Shown: piece after piece, positions 1 to 8,862 of the stretch
How positions within the stretch are numbered: the stretch's first letter is position 1
Layout: the number at the start of each line of letters is the position of its first letter
Source of the DNA: WHSW01 sp963777775
Lineage (GTDB): Bacteria > Actinomycetota > Thermoleophilia > Solirubrobacterales > 70-9
Direction of reading: 5' to 3'
Length of the DNA: 64,000 bases
Assembly (NCBI GenBank): GCA_963777775.1
Contig: CAVZRL010000009.1
Span: 186,001-250,000, forward strand
Notes under the pieces: model-generated
Told to the model about the DNA's origin: nothing
The model's database searches: none
What the model saw: the letters and a program-made list of their open reading frames with translations, nothing else
Position numbers and translations under genes: made by a program

Positions 1-974
1 ACCCGGCGATGACGATCGCAACCTCGGTCGGCGACCCGCTCCGCTTCCACCGCCTCGGCGGGAACGCGGGCGAGCGCCGGGCCGTCATCACCGCGATCCT
101 CGAGCGGGTCGGCCTGGCGCCGGCGTCGAACTTCATGGACAAGTACCCGGGCGACCTCTCGGGTGGCCAGAAGCAGCGCGCCGTGCTGGCGAGAGCGCTG
201 ATCCTGGGCCCCAAGGTGCTGATCGCGGACGAGCCCGTCTCGATGCTCGACATGAGCGTGCGGGCGAAGATCCTCGAGTTGATGATCGAGCTCAAGCAGG
301 AGTTCGACCTCACCTACATCTACATCACGCACGACCTCGCGACCGCGAAGTTCTTCTGCGACCGGATCGCGATCATGTACCTCGGGCGGATCGTCGAGAT
401 CGGCCCTGCCGAGCAGATCTACGCGGACCCAAAGCACCCCTACACGGCCGCCCTGCTGCGCGCGATCCCGGAGCCGGACCCCGACCGAAGCGTCCCTCGT
501 GACCTGCCCCGCGGTGAGATCCCCGACGCGGTCGCGCCACCGCTGGGCTGCCGATTTCACCCGCGCTGCCCGGACGCGTTCGAGGTCTGCGGCTGGGAGA
601 GCCGCGACCTCCGCACCCTGCTCGAGTTGCGCTGGACCAGGCTGCCCGAGGAGGACTACGAGGCCGAGCGCGAGCTGATCGGGGACCTCGACCAGCTCGA
701 CGAGCCGGCGCTCGAGACGGTGCTCCCCGTGGCGGATGGCCGGGACGCGGAGGAGGCGATCCGCATGCTCGACTCGATGCGGGTCGCCGCTCCCGACGAT
801 CCGTTCTGGAGCGGAGTCGCGGAGACTACGCTCGACGACCGCGGCGCCCGGGTGCACTTCAACCCGCCGCTCGAACCCCGCGGCATCGAGCTCGACGGCA
901 CCAGGGTCGAGTGCCACCTGCACGACCCGGAGGCGCTCGCCGCCGCCGAGGCCGCACGGGCGCCCGGACACTAA
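1..974 (+). CDS. Oligopeptide/dipeptide ABC transporter ATP-binding protein (5' partial)
   Basis: C-terminal part of an ATPase that would energise peptide or related solute import with membrane permeases. The reading frame is open to the window edge and the Walker A motif is not present, so the true start lies upstream. Visible are the ABC signature LSGGQKQR, Walker B VLIADEP with the following D-loop region, and the H-loop YITHD. The OppD/OppF-type C-terminal motif CRFHPRCP with a second cysteine pair element follows. After it comes an acidic insertion of about 100 residues before the usual terminal CHLHDP, which is longer than typical OppF/DppF proteins. Family is clear; the substrate cannot be told because the permease genes are outside the window. 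Confidence 0.92.
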   Translation, partial: PAMTIATSVGDPLRFHRLGGNAGERRAVITAILERVGLAPASNFMDKYPGDLSGGQKQRAVLARALILGPKVLIADEPVSMLDMSVRAKILELMIELKQEFDLTYIYITHDLATAKFFCDRIAIMYLGRIVEIGPAEQIYADPKHPYTAALLRAIPEPDPDRSVPRDLPRGEIPDAVAPPLGCRFHPRCPDAFEVCGWESRDLRTLLELRWTRLPEEDYEAERELIGDLDQLDEPALETVLPVADGRDAEEAIRMLDSMRVAAPDDPFWSGVAETTLDDRGARVHFNPPLEPRGIELDGTRVECHLHDPEALAAAEAARAPGH

Positions 975-1031
975 CCCGCGGCGGGCCGCCTCGAGGCGTT
1001 CGGCGGGCTGCGCTCACCCCGCCGGTGAGGC

Positions 1032-2616
1032 TCAGGGAAGCGCGTTGCGCTTCGCGATCCTGCCGTAGAGGCGGGCGCTGGGGCGCGCGGTCCGCTCCAA
1101 GGTCGCGGGGTCGAACGAGTAGAGCCCGAACTTGGGCTGGTAGCCGTAGACCCACTCCAAGTTGTCGACCAGCGACCACTGGAAGTAGCCGCGCACGTCG
1201 ACGCCGTCCTCGCGGATCGCGGCGAGCGCCTGCTCGAGGTGGGAGGTGAGGTAGCCGGGGCGCTGGTCGTCGTCGGAATCGGCGAGCCCGTTCTCGGTCA
1301 GATAGACCGGCAGGCCGTAGCTGCCGGCGGTGCCGATCACGCTTCGATAGCCCTCGGGGTAGATCTCGGCGCCGAACTCGGTGCACGTCGTCGGGCACGG
1401 CGGGGCCGTCGGGTAGGTCGGGCTGGCGTAGGAGATCGCGGGCAGGAAGTCGAGCACCGGAATCGCCGGGGTCAGCGGCGCGGTGGCGCTGACTCGGCCG
1501 CGGAAGTAGTAGTTGAGCCCGACGAAGTCGGCCTTGCGGCGGTGCTGGTCGGCCTCCCCGGGCCCGATCGTCCCGTCGGCGTTGCGGTCCAGATCGCCGC
1601 GCACGACGCTGTCAAGGAACAGGCGGTTGAACAGGTAGTCGGCGTGCTCGGTCGCCGCCACGTCGGCGGCCGAGGAGGGATCGGCGGGGGTGAACGCGAT
1701 CATGTTCATCACCGGCCCGACCCGGGCCTGGCGCCGATCGCCGTCGGCGTCGCGGTCGTCGAAGCGCTTGAGCGCGTCATAGGCGACCGTGTTGGCGCGC
1801 TCGAGGTTTACCAGCGCCGCGATCGCACCCGTGAACGTGAAGGCGCCCGGCGGCCAGTAGGCGCCGAAGACGCCCGGCACGTTGACGAACCCGTTGGTGA
1901 CCTGGACCAGGGGCTCGTTGAGGGTGTTCCAGTAGTCGGCGCGGCCGCCCAGCTTCCAGCCCAGATAGGCCGCGTACTTGGCGAACTCGCCGGCGGTCGC
2001 CGAGTCGAGCCAGCCGTCCGCGGGCAGGTCGGGCAGCGGGTCGTTGGGGCCGGTGCCGGCGAGCGCGTCCCGGGTCGCGATCGGGTCGTGCAACCAGGTC
2101 GGGAGCGTCCAGTGGTGGAGGGTGACGAACGGCGTCAGGCCGCGATTCTCCGCGGCCCGAAGAACCTTGCGGTAGTGGCGCAGGGCACGCTTGTTGGCGA
2201 GCTTGTCGAGCCGCTCGAGGTCGCGGCGGCCGATCCGGGCGCCGACCTCGACCCCCTCGGTCGAGCGGGGGAAGATCCGCGGCCACTCGATCGAGAACCG
2301 AAAGGCGTTGTTGTGCAGGCTCGTCGGCGGCGAGTTCGAGATCGCGGCGGAAGAGACGCCAGTGGCCCGGGCCGTCCTCGGGCAGGTCGCCGCTGACGCT
2401 CCCGTCGGCGATGTTCGCCGGGTCGTGCGTCCAGGCGAACCAGTCGCTGGCCCGGTCGAGGTTGCGGCCCTGGCCGGCCTCGGTCTGAAAGCCCGCGATC
2501 GCCGTGCCCCAGAGAAAGCGCTTCGGGAACTTGGCCGCGCCGGCGGCCGGGCTCGCAGTGGCGAGCACGAGCGCGGCAAGCGCGACCGGGATAGCGAGGA
2601 CCGAGCGCGGTCTCAT
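1032..2616 (-). pseudogene. Secreted GH1 beta-glucosidase, one frameshift
   Basis: Glycoside hydrolase family 1 enzyme, expected to hydrolyse beta-glucosides with retention. The N-terminus has a signal peptide (MRPRSVLAIPVALAALVLA, then ASPAAGA) followed by FPKRFLWGTAIAGFQTE, the usual GH1 opening. The acid/base motif NTLNEP and the nucleophile motif YLTENG are both present. The frame breaks near 2321-2325: removing one base joins the first part (RRDLELAAD) to SLHNNAFRFSIEWPRIFP, exactly as in intact GH1 proteins, so this is either a sequencing indel or a recent mutation. Two EF-hand-like loops (DRDADGD and DRNADGTIGPGE) are inserted in the barrel. Third gene of a leftward group after arcC and the DUF72 gene (12-bp gap). 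Confidence 0.88.
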
Positions 2617-2628
2617 CGGCCGCCCAGC

Positions 2629-3375
2629 CTATTTCACTCCCTCGCCCGCGAGGTGGTCGCGGAGCCAGGCGGCGTTGCGAGCAGCGAACGCCTCCTGGTC
2701 GTTGTTCGCGTAGACGTAGACCTCGGTCTCGCGACGCCAGGCGGCGATCCTGCGCTGCCAGGTCGCGAGCTCGGCCCGCGAGTAGTTGCCGCGCCGTCCG
2801 CGAGCGCCGCGGTGCAGGCGCACGTAGGTCCAGTCGGCCGTCCGCTCGTGGGTCTGAAACGGCCGCGCGGGATCGTCGCCGATCACCAGCGCGACCCGAT
2901 GCTCGCGCAAGAGCTCGTAGACCGGCTCCTCGAACCAGCTCGGGTGCCGGAACTCGATGCAGTGACGCCAGCCGGTGGGGAGCTGGTCGAGCGCCTCGGC
3001 GAGCCGCTCGTCGTCGCGCCGAAAGCTCTCCGGGAGCTGCCAGAGCAGCGGGCCCATCTTCGGCGTCCCGAGCAGCGGCTCGAGCCGCTCCGCGAGGCGG
3101 GCGGTCCCGTCGCCGACTCGGCTCAGCCGCTTGATGTGGGTGAGATAGCGGCTCGCCTTGATCGCGAAAACGAAGCGCTCCGGCGTCGCCTCGACCCAGT
3201 GGGCGACCGTCTCGCGAGTCGGCAGCCGGTAGAAGGTCGCGTTGACCTCGACCGTGTCGTAGAGGGTCGCGTAGTGCTCCAGCCAGCGCGACTGGCTCAG
3301 GCCCTGGGGATAGACCAGCCCGCGCCACTCGCGGTAGTTCCAACCCGAGCAGCCGATGTGAACGGGCCTGATCAT
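2629..3375 (-). CDS. DUF72 family protein (YecE-like)
   Basis: A 248-residue DUF72 protein, a TIM-barrel family of unknown biochemical function. Recognisable features are the N-terminal HIGCSGWNYREWRG, the VEVNATFYRLP strand, and FVFAIKASRYLTHIKRL, all typical of the family. The central LWQLPESF and the CIEFRHPSWF segments are also characteristic. Its ATG overlaps the stop codon of the upstream carbamate kinase gene by four bases (ATGA), so the two are probably translationally coupled. No signal peptide or membrane segment. Function unknown. Confidence 0.9.
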   Translation of the reverse strand: MIRPVHIGCSGWNYREWRGLVYPQGLSQSRWLEHYATLYDTVEVNATFYRLPTRETVAHWVEATPERFVFAIKASRYLTHIKRLSRVGDGTARLAERLEPLLGTPKMGPLLWQLPESFRRDDERLAEALDQLPTGWRHCIEFRHPSWFEEPVYELLREHRVALVIGDDPARPFQTHERTADWTYVRLHRGARGRRGNYSRAELATWQRRIAAWRRETEVYVYANNDQEAFAARNAAWLRDHLAGEGVK

Positions 3376-4280
3376 GGCTCGATTCGGGTGCCGCGCTCAC
3401 CGTGCAGGATCGCGGCCGCGTCCTCGAGCGCTCCGATCGCCGCCAGGCCGCCGGTCGCGGTCGCGAACCGCCGCGCAGCCTCGACCTTGGGGCCCATCGA
3501 GCCGGGTTCGAGCTCGAGCGCGCGCAGCTCCGCCGCCCCGAGCTTGGCCAGCGGCCGAGCGCTCGGGGTCCCCCAGTCCGTCTCGACCGCCGCCACGTCG
3601 GTGAGCAGCAAGAGCGCGTCCGCGCCGAGCTCGCGCGCGAGCAGCGCCGCGACCAGGTCCTTGTCGACCACGGCCTCGACCCCGCGCAGGCGCCCGCCCT
3701 CGGCGATCACCGGGATCCCGCCCCCGCCCGCGCACACGACCAGCACCCCGGCCTCGACCAAGACCCGGATCGCCTCCAGCTCGACCAGCGAAACCGGCTC
3801 GGGCGAGGCGACCGCGCGGCGCTGTCCCGCGCGTTCGGCGACCATCGCCCAGCCGCGCTCGGCGCGCAGTCGCTCGGCAGTCGCCTGGTCGTAGAGGGGA
3901 CCGATCGGCTTCGTCGGCTCGCTGAACGCCGGGTCACCGCCCTCGACCACGACCTGTGTCAACAGGGTCGCCACCGGGCGGTCGGCGACGGCGTTGGCAA
4001 GCTCCTGCTCGAGCAGGTAGCCGATCATGCCCTCGCTCTCGGCGCCGAGCACGTCGAGCGGGTAGGCCGGGACCTCCTCGTAGGCCTCGGCCTGAAGCGC
4101 GAGCAGGCCTACCTGCGGCCCGTTGCCGTGGGTGATGATCAGCTCGAGCTCGCGGGCGAGCGCGGCGACCGCCTCGACCGCGGCGGCGGCGTGACCCCGC
4201 TGGGTCTCGAAGTCGGCGGGCTCGCCGCGGCGCAGGAGCGCGTTGCCTCCCAGCGCCACCACTACTCGCTCGACCGCCAT
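3372..4280 (-). CDS. arcC: Carbamate kinase
   Basis: Carbamate kinase family, 302 residues, close to the normal length. The family catalyses reversible phosphoryl transfer between ATP/carbamate and ADP/carbamoyl phosphate. Diagnostic stretches are VVALGGNALLRRG at the N-terminus, ELIITHGNGPQVGLLALQ, ESEGMIGYLLEQEL, VVCAGGGGIPVI, and VVDKDLVAALLARELGAD, followed by the C-terminal GSMGPKVEAARRF. No arginine deiminase or ornithine carbamoyltransferase gene is beside it, so the classical arginine-deiminase context is missing. Instead it is divergent (71-bp spacer) from a cyclic 2,3-diphosphoglycerate-synthetase-like gene, which may be functionally connected. Confidence 0.95.
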   Translation of the reverse strand: MAVERVVVALGGNALLRRGEPADFETQRGHAAAAVEAVAALARELELIITHGNGPQVGLLALQAEAYEEVPAYPLDVLGAESEGMIGYLLEQELANAVADRPVATLLTQVVVEGGDPAFSEPTKPIGPLYDQATAERLRAERGWAMVAERAGQRRAVASPEPVSLVELEAIRVLVEAGVLVVCAGGGGIPVIAEGGRLRGVEAVVDKDLVAALLARELGADALLLLTDVAAVETDWGTPSARPLAKLGAAELRALELEPGSMGPKVEAARRFATATGGLAAIGALEDAAAILHGERGTRIEP

Positions 4281-4351
4281 CGGCCAGTTCTACTGCCCGG
4301 GGCCGCCCGGCGACGGCTCGTCGCACCGGCCCCGGCCATAGGCTGTCGCCG

Positions 4352-5710
4352 ATGAGCGAAGCGAAGACCGCCGGCGACGTGCCGCGACGGGTGGTCATCA
4401 TGGGCGCCGGCGGGCGCGACTTCCACGACTTCAACCTCGTCTATCGCGACGACCCCGCGGTCGAGGTCGTCGCCTTCACCGCGACCCAGATCCCCGGGAT
4501 CGAGGACCGCACCTACCCCCGGTCCCTGGCGGGGGGGCGCTATCCGGAGGGGATCCCGATCCGCCCCGAGGCCGAGCTCGGCGAGTTGATCGATCGCGAG
4601 CGGGTCGACGAGGTCGTCTTCGCCTACTCAGACGTCTCCTACGAGCACGTCATGCACCGCGCCGCCGCGGTGCTCGCCGCCGGCGCCGACTTCACCCTGC
4701 TCGGCGGGCGCTCGACGATGCTCGCCAGCAAACGACCGGTGGTCGCCGTCTGCGCGGTTCGCACCGGCAGCGGCAAGAGCCAGACGAGCCGGGCCGTCGG
4801 CCGGATCCTGCTCGACGCAGGCCTGCGCGTGGCGCTGATCCGCCACCCGATGCCCTACGGCGAACTCGAGCGGATGCGCGTCCAGCGCTTCACCTCGCTG
4901 GCCGAGATCGACGCCTCGGATCCGACGATCGAGGAGCGCGAGGAGTACGAGCGCCCGGTGCAGATGGGCCTCGTCGTCTTCGCCGGAGTCGACTACGGCG
5001 CGATCGTCGAGGCCGCCGATGCCGACGCCGACGTCCTGATCTGGGACGGTGGCAACAACGACCTCCCGTTCATCGACCCCGACCTGATGATCGTGGTCGT
5101 CGACCCGTTGCGCCCTGGCGACGAGCTCCGTTACCACCCCGGGGAGGCGAACCTGCTGCTCGCTGACGTGGTCATGGTCAACAAGGTCGACACCGCCAGC
5201 CCCGACCAGGTCCGGGTCGTGCTCGAGCATGTTCGCGATCTCAACCCGGGCGCGGCGGTGGTGCAGGCGGCGTCGCCGGTGACGCTTGCCGACGGCCCGC
5301 CAATCGAGGGCCGCAAGGTGCTCGTGGTCGAGGACGGCCCGACGATCACCCACGGGCAGATGCCGTTCGGCGCCGGCACCGTCGCCGCCCAGGAGGGTGG
5401 CGCGGTCCAGCTGGACCCGCGCCCGCAAGCCGTCGGCTCGATCGCCGATACCTTCGCGCGCTTCCCGCACATCGGCGCGGTGCTGCCCGCGATGGGCTAC
5501 TCGGCGGCCCAGCTGGCCGAGCTCGAGCAGACGATCGACTCGGTCGAGTGCGACGTGGTCGTCGCCGGGACGCCGATCGACCTCGGCCGGCTGATCTCGT
5601 GCCGGCATCCGATCCGCCAGACCTCATACGAGCTTCGCGAGCTCGACGGGCCAAGGCTGAGCGATCTGGTCGCGCCGCTGATCGAGCGCGCCCGGGCCGC
5701 CTACGGCTGA
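4352..5710 (+). CDS. Cyclic 2,3-diphosphoglycerate synthetase-like P-loop protein
   Basis: A 452-residue cytosolic protein resembling archaeal cyclic 2,3-diphosphoglycerate synthetase and related GTPase-like proteins. The N-terminal third has a Rossmann-like start (VVIMGAGGRDFHDFN). A P-loop follows at about residue 145 (AVRTGSGKSQTSRAVGRIL). Downstream are VLIWDGGNNDLPFIDPDLMIVVVD and VVMVNKVDTA, an NKxD-type nucleotide-specificity motif. cDPG is known as a solute and phosphate store in hyperthermophilic methanogens; members found in bacteria next to carbamate kinase are uncharacterised, so the literal reaction should not be assumed. It is divergent from arcC with 71 bp between the start codons, suggesting shared control. 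Confidence 0.78.
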   Translation: MSEAKTAGDVPRRVVIMGAGGRDFHDFNLVYRDDPAVEVVAFTATQIPGIEDRTYPRSLAGGRYPEGIPIRPEAELGELIDRERVDEVVFAYSDVSYEHVMHRAAAVLAAGADFTLLGGRSTMLASKRPVVAVCAVRTGSGKSQTSRAVGRILLDAGLRVALIRHPMPYGELERMRVQRFTSLAEIDASDPTIEEREEYERPVQMGLVVFAGVDYGAIVEAADADADVLIWDGGNNDLPFIDPDLMIVVVDPLRPGDELRYHPGEANLLLADVVMVNKVDTASPDQVRVVLEHVRDLNPGAAVVQAASPVTLADGPPIEGRKVLVVEDGPTITHGQMPFGAGTVAAQEGGAVQLDPRPQAVGSIADTFARFPHIGAVLPAMGYSAAQLAELEQTIDSVECDVVVAGTPIDLGRLISCRHPIRQTSYELRELDGPRLSDLVAPLIERARAAYG

Positions 5711-5724
5711 GCCGCCTCAGGCGC

Positions 5725-7335
5725 CTACGGCGTCTCCGCGGTCCCGTCGGCGCCCGGGTCGACGAACGGGCGCAGGGTCGGGAACAGGATCACGTCGCGG
5801 ATCGTCTCGACCCCGGCGATCAGCATCACCATCCGGTCGAGGCCGATCCCCAGCCCTCCGGTCGGCGGCAGCCCGTACTCGAGCGCGCGCACGTAATCCT
5901 CGTCGGCCGGCTCGGCCTCCTCGTCGCCGGCCGCCTGCAGTCGCGCCTCGGCAGCGAAGCGCTCGGCCTGCTCGACGGGGTCGTTGAGCTCGCTGTAGGC
6001 GTTGGCGAGCTCCCGCCCGCCGATTATCAGCTCGAAACGCTCGGTCAGCTCCGGATCGTCGCGGTGGGTGCGAGCGAGCGGTGAGACCTCGCGCGGATGG
6101 TCGATCACGAAGGTCGGCTCGATCAGGTTCGGCTCCGAGGCGGCGTCGGAAACCTCGGCCATGATCTTCCCCGATCCCCAGACCTCGAGCCACTCGACCC
6201 CGTGTCGATCGGCGATCGCCCGCGCCTCCTCGACCGGCATCGAGGGGTGCATCTCGACTCCGGCTTGCTCCTCGATCAGCTCGGCCATCGTCGCCCGGCG
6301 CCACGGCGGCGCCAGGTCGACCTCGCTGCCGCGCACGCTGACAACCGTGGTCCCGGTCGCCTCGCTCGCCGCGGTCGAGACGATCGCCTCGGTGAGGTCC
6401 ATCATGTCGTGATAGTCGGCGAATGCCTGGTAGGCCTCGAGCATCGTGAACTCCGGCTGGTGTCGCGTATCGAGGCCCTCGTTGCGAAACACGCGGCCGA
6501 TCTCGAACACCCGGTCCATGCCGGCGACGATCAGCCGCTTGAGCGGAAGCTCGAGCGCGATCCGCAAGTACATGTCGAGGTCGAGCGCGTTGTGGTGGGT
6601 GATGAACGGCCGCGCCGCTGCGCCGCCCGCCTGGCTCAGCAGTACCGGCGTCTCGACCTCGCGAAAGCCGCGTTCGAGCAGCACCTCGCGCACCGTCGCG
6701 ATCACCTGCGAGCGGATCGCGAAGGTGCGCCGGGCCGGCTCGTCGACGATCAGGTCGAGGTGGCGCTGGCGGTAGCGGGCGTCGGGCTCGGAGAGCCCGT
6801 GTCGCAGATCGGGCAGCGCGCGCAGCGACTTCGCCAGCAGCTCGAAGCTGCTGACCAGCACCGAGAGCTCGCCGCGCCGGGTGGTGACCACCTCGCCCTC
6901 GACCCCGATCCAGTCACCGAGGTCGAGGTCGCCGAAGTGCTCCAGCGCCCGCTCGCCGACGCTCTCGCGGGTGACCATGAGCTGCACGGTGCCGGTCTCG
7001 TCGCGCAGGTCGGCGAACGCGACTCCACCGTGGCGGCGCTCCCCCATCACCCGACCGGCGAGGCGCACGGTCTCGCCTGTCGCGGCCCCGGTTTCGAGCC
7101 CGGCGAAACGCTGGCGAAGCTCGGCGGCGGTCGCGTCGCGGTCGAAGCGGACTGGATACGGGTCGATCCCGCCCGCGCGCAGTGCCTCGAGCTTGGCCAA
7201 CCGGTGCGCTCGCGTCGCCTCCTGAAATGCCTCGCGCTCCGCGCCCTCGCCGACGGCGTCTTCAGCCCCGGGCTCGGCGCTCGCAGCCGCGTCGTCGGCG
7301 CTCGTCCCCGGCTCCGTCTCGCTCACCGGGCGCAT
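5725..7335 (-). CDS. lysS: Lysyl-tRNA synthetase, class II
   Basis: Charges tRNA-Lys with lysine. The protein has an N-terminal acidic tail of about 35 residues, then an OB-fold anticodon-binding domain (TGETVRLAGRVMGERRHGG) and a class II catalytic core. Motif 2 is seen as FRNEGLDTRHQPEFTMLEAY and motif 3 as GGLGIGLDRMVMLIAG; the block RYRQRHLDLIVDE is typical of LysS. Total length of 536 residues is slightly above the usual 490-510 because of the tail. A start nearer the EAFQEATRAHRL segment is possible. The gene converges with the upstream rightward gene (14-bp gap). Confidence 0.97.
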   Translation of the reverse strand: MRPVSETEPGTSADDAAASAEPGAEDAVGEGAEREAFQEATRAHRLAKLEALRAGGIDPYPVRFDRDATAAELRQRFAGLETGAATGETVRLAGRVMGERRHGGVAFADLRDETGTVQLMVTRESVGERALEHFGDLDLGDWIGVEGEVVTTRRGELSVLVSSFELLAKSLRALPDLRHGLSEPDARYRQRHLDLIVDEPARRTFAIRSQVIATVREVLLERGFREVETPVLLSQAGGAAARPFITHHNALDLDMYLRIALELPLKRLIVAGMDRVFEIGRVFRNEGLDTRHQPEFTMLEAYQAFADYHDMMDLTEAIVSTAASEATGTTVVSVRGSEVDLAPPWRRATMAELIEEQAGVEMHPSMPVEEARAIADRHGVEWLEVWGSGKIMAEVSDAASEPNLIEPTFVIDHPREVSPLARTHRDDPELTERFELIIGGRELANAYSELNDPVEQAERFAAEARLQAAGDEEAEPADEDYVRALEYGLPPTGGLGIGLDRMVMLIAGVETIRDVILFPTLRPFVDPGADGTAETP

Positions 7336-7401
7336 GGTCGCAGACCCGCCCGCGGCAGGCCACGCATCCGGCTGGGTCGGTCAGGACCGCGGTCGGTCGA
7401 G

Positions 7402-8292
7402 CTAACCGACCGTGGCTGACGGATCGCCGCGGACAGGACGTGAGCCGGGTTTGGGCGCGGGACCCCCGCCCTGGCCGGTCGCGAGGACGACCATCCCGGC
7501 CAACGCCCCGACCAGGGCCAGCAGGGTGACGAGCGTGCCGAGCGTGGTCTCGTGGATCGACTCCTCGAGCAGGGTGACACCGAGGATGACGCTGGCAATC
7601 GGGTCGAACGCCATGCTGGTGGCGGCGGCCGGGGCCAGCGCCCCGGTCGAGAGCGCGAGCTGATTCAGGGTCATCGAGATGTAGCCGATCGCGATCAGCG
7701 CGAACAGGCGCCAGTCGAGGAGTACCTCGACCAGGCCCTCGCCGAGCCGGTCGGTGACCGCCTTGGTGAGCGCGGCAGTGAGCGCGAACAGGAGACCCGC
7801 CGCGGTGCCGAGCAGCGCCGCCCTGCGGCCCGCCGGCATCCCGCGCGCCAGGACGACCAGCGGCACGCAGAGTGCGCCGATCGCGCCAATCGCGATCAGC
7901 CACTGGCCGAGCGGCGCGTCGTCACGACCACCGGAGGGATTGGCGATGGTCAGGAAGAGGATCAACGAAGCCGTGACCAGGGCGGCCGCGCCGGCGTCGA
8001 TCTTGCGGATCCTCTGGCCGGTCAGCTTGGCGCCGAGCGGCAACGCGAAGACCACGGCCGAGACCAGCAGCGGCTGGACCACGGCGAGCCGGCCGATCGT
8101 CAGCGCCGCCGCCTGGGCGACGAAGCCGAGCGCGTCGGCGGCGATCCCCGCCAGCCAGACCGGCCGCCGCGCCATCCGCACGAGCAGGCCCGAGGTCGAT
8201 CCCTCGGTCCCCTCCTCGAGCCCGGCTCGCTGCAAGAGCACCGTTCCGAGCGCGAACAGCAACGCGGCGATCAGGGCGAGGACGATCTCCAT
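7402..8292 (-). CDS. DMT-superfamily (EamA-type) membrane transporter
   Basis: A 296-residue integral membrane protein with about nine or ten hydrophobic helices arranged in two halves, as in the drug/metabolite transporter superfamily. The second half contains SMTLNQLALSTGALAPAAATSMAFDPIASVILGVTLLEE, shown here only as segments of the typical EamA repeat with a proline-containing helix end and a glutamate pair. The C-terminal tail is short and basic. The substrate cannot be predicted. It stands alone between lysS and the PepSY-like gene. Confidence 0.8.
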   Translation of the reverse strand: MEIVLALIAALLFALGTVLLQRAGLEEGTEGSTSGLLVRMARRPVWLAGIAADALGFVAQAAALTIGRLAVVQPLLVSAVVFALPLGAKLTGQRIRKIDAGAAALVTASLILFLTIANPSGGRDDAPLGQWLIAIGAIGALCVPLVVLARGMPAGRRAALLGTAAGLLFALTAALTKAVTDRLGEGLVEVLLDWRLFALIAIGYISMTLNQLALSTGALAPAAATSMAFDPIASVILGVTLLEESIHETTLGTLVTLLALVGALAGMVVLATGQGGGPAPKPGSRPVRGDPSATVG

Positions 8293-8352
8293 CGCGGCAG
8301 CCTATTCGCGCCGCCTGCTGCCCCTCACGGCCGGCAGGCTCAGGAAGACGAA

Positions 8353-8382
8353 AGGCCCCCGCTCCGGGGGGAACGGGGGCCT
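8353..8382 (-). terminator. Intrinsic terminator of the PepSY-like gene
   Basis: Perfect 9-bp stem AGGCCCCCG / CGGGGGCCT with a 12-base loop, just downstream of the stop codon at 8413 on the minus strand. Reading leftwards, the stem is followed by a moderately T-rich TTTCGTCTT. Geometry and position fit a factor-independent terminator. Confidence 0.8.
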
Positions 8383-8412
8383 GTCCGGTCCGACGGCCGG
8401 TTGTGGTCGGGA

Positions 8413-8754
8413 TCACTCCTGGCCCGACTCGTCCTCGCTGCCGGAGTCGGTCTCGTCGCCGACCACGTTGAACCCGCGGTCGAGCTGGACGTCGACCTGG
8501 CTACCGTCGTCGAGGGTGACCTCGACCTCGTAGTAGCTCTCCTCGTCGCCGACCTCGGTGTCGGAGACCGTGCCGCCGCCGGTGTGCGCGAGCGCCGCGG
8601 CGCTCGCCTGGTCGAGGGCGTTGCCGTCGATCGCGACGTCGGGGCCTTCGGCGGAGTCCTCGCCGCCGCCGGTCGCGGCCGCCACACCCGCGCCGCCTGC
8701 GGCGAGCGCGAGCGCCGTGGCGCCGATGGCGATGATCTTGGAACGGTGCTTCAT
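8413..8754 (-). CDS. Secreted PepSY-like domain protein
   Basis: A 113-residue secreted protein. Residues 1-27 form a signal peptide (basic start MKHRSK, then an alanine-rich core ending GVAAA). The mature part carries a single PepSY-like unit: the helix segment ALDQASAAALAHTGGGTVSDTEV is followed by YYEVEVTLDDGSQVDVQLD and a final strand FNVVGDE. PepSY domains are usually extracytoplasmic inhibitory or sensory modules. The C-terminus is acidic and disordered. A clear hairpin terminator follows. Fold assignment is from pattern only. Confidence 0.72.
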   Translation of the reverse strand: MKHRSKIIAIGATALALAAGGAGVAAATGGGEDSAEGPDVAIDGNALDQASAAALAHTGGGTVSDTEVGDEESYYEVEVTLDDGSQVDVQLDRGFNVVGDETDSGSEDESGQE

Positions 8755-8862
8755 GTATTGCCTCCTTGGGCTTCTCGATTGCGGCCCGGTTTCTACGGAG
8801 GCTGGATTGGAGGTCGATGAGAGCGTGCTTTACGTTCGGTTGAGCATTCGAGGGAGGAATCT

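Noticed and set aside
1239..2396. 385-codon plus-strand frame opposite the GH1 gene
   Set aside because: Val/Arg/Gly-rich antisense frame without domain features; GH1 motifs are clear on the other strand.
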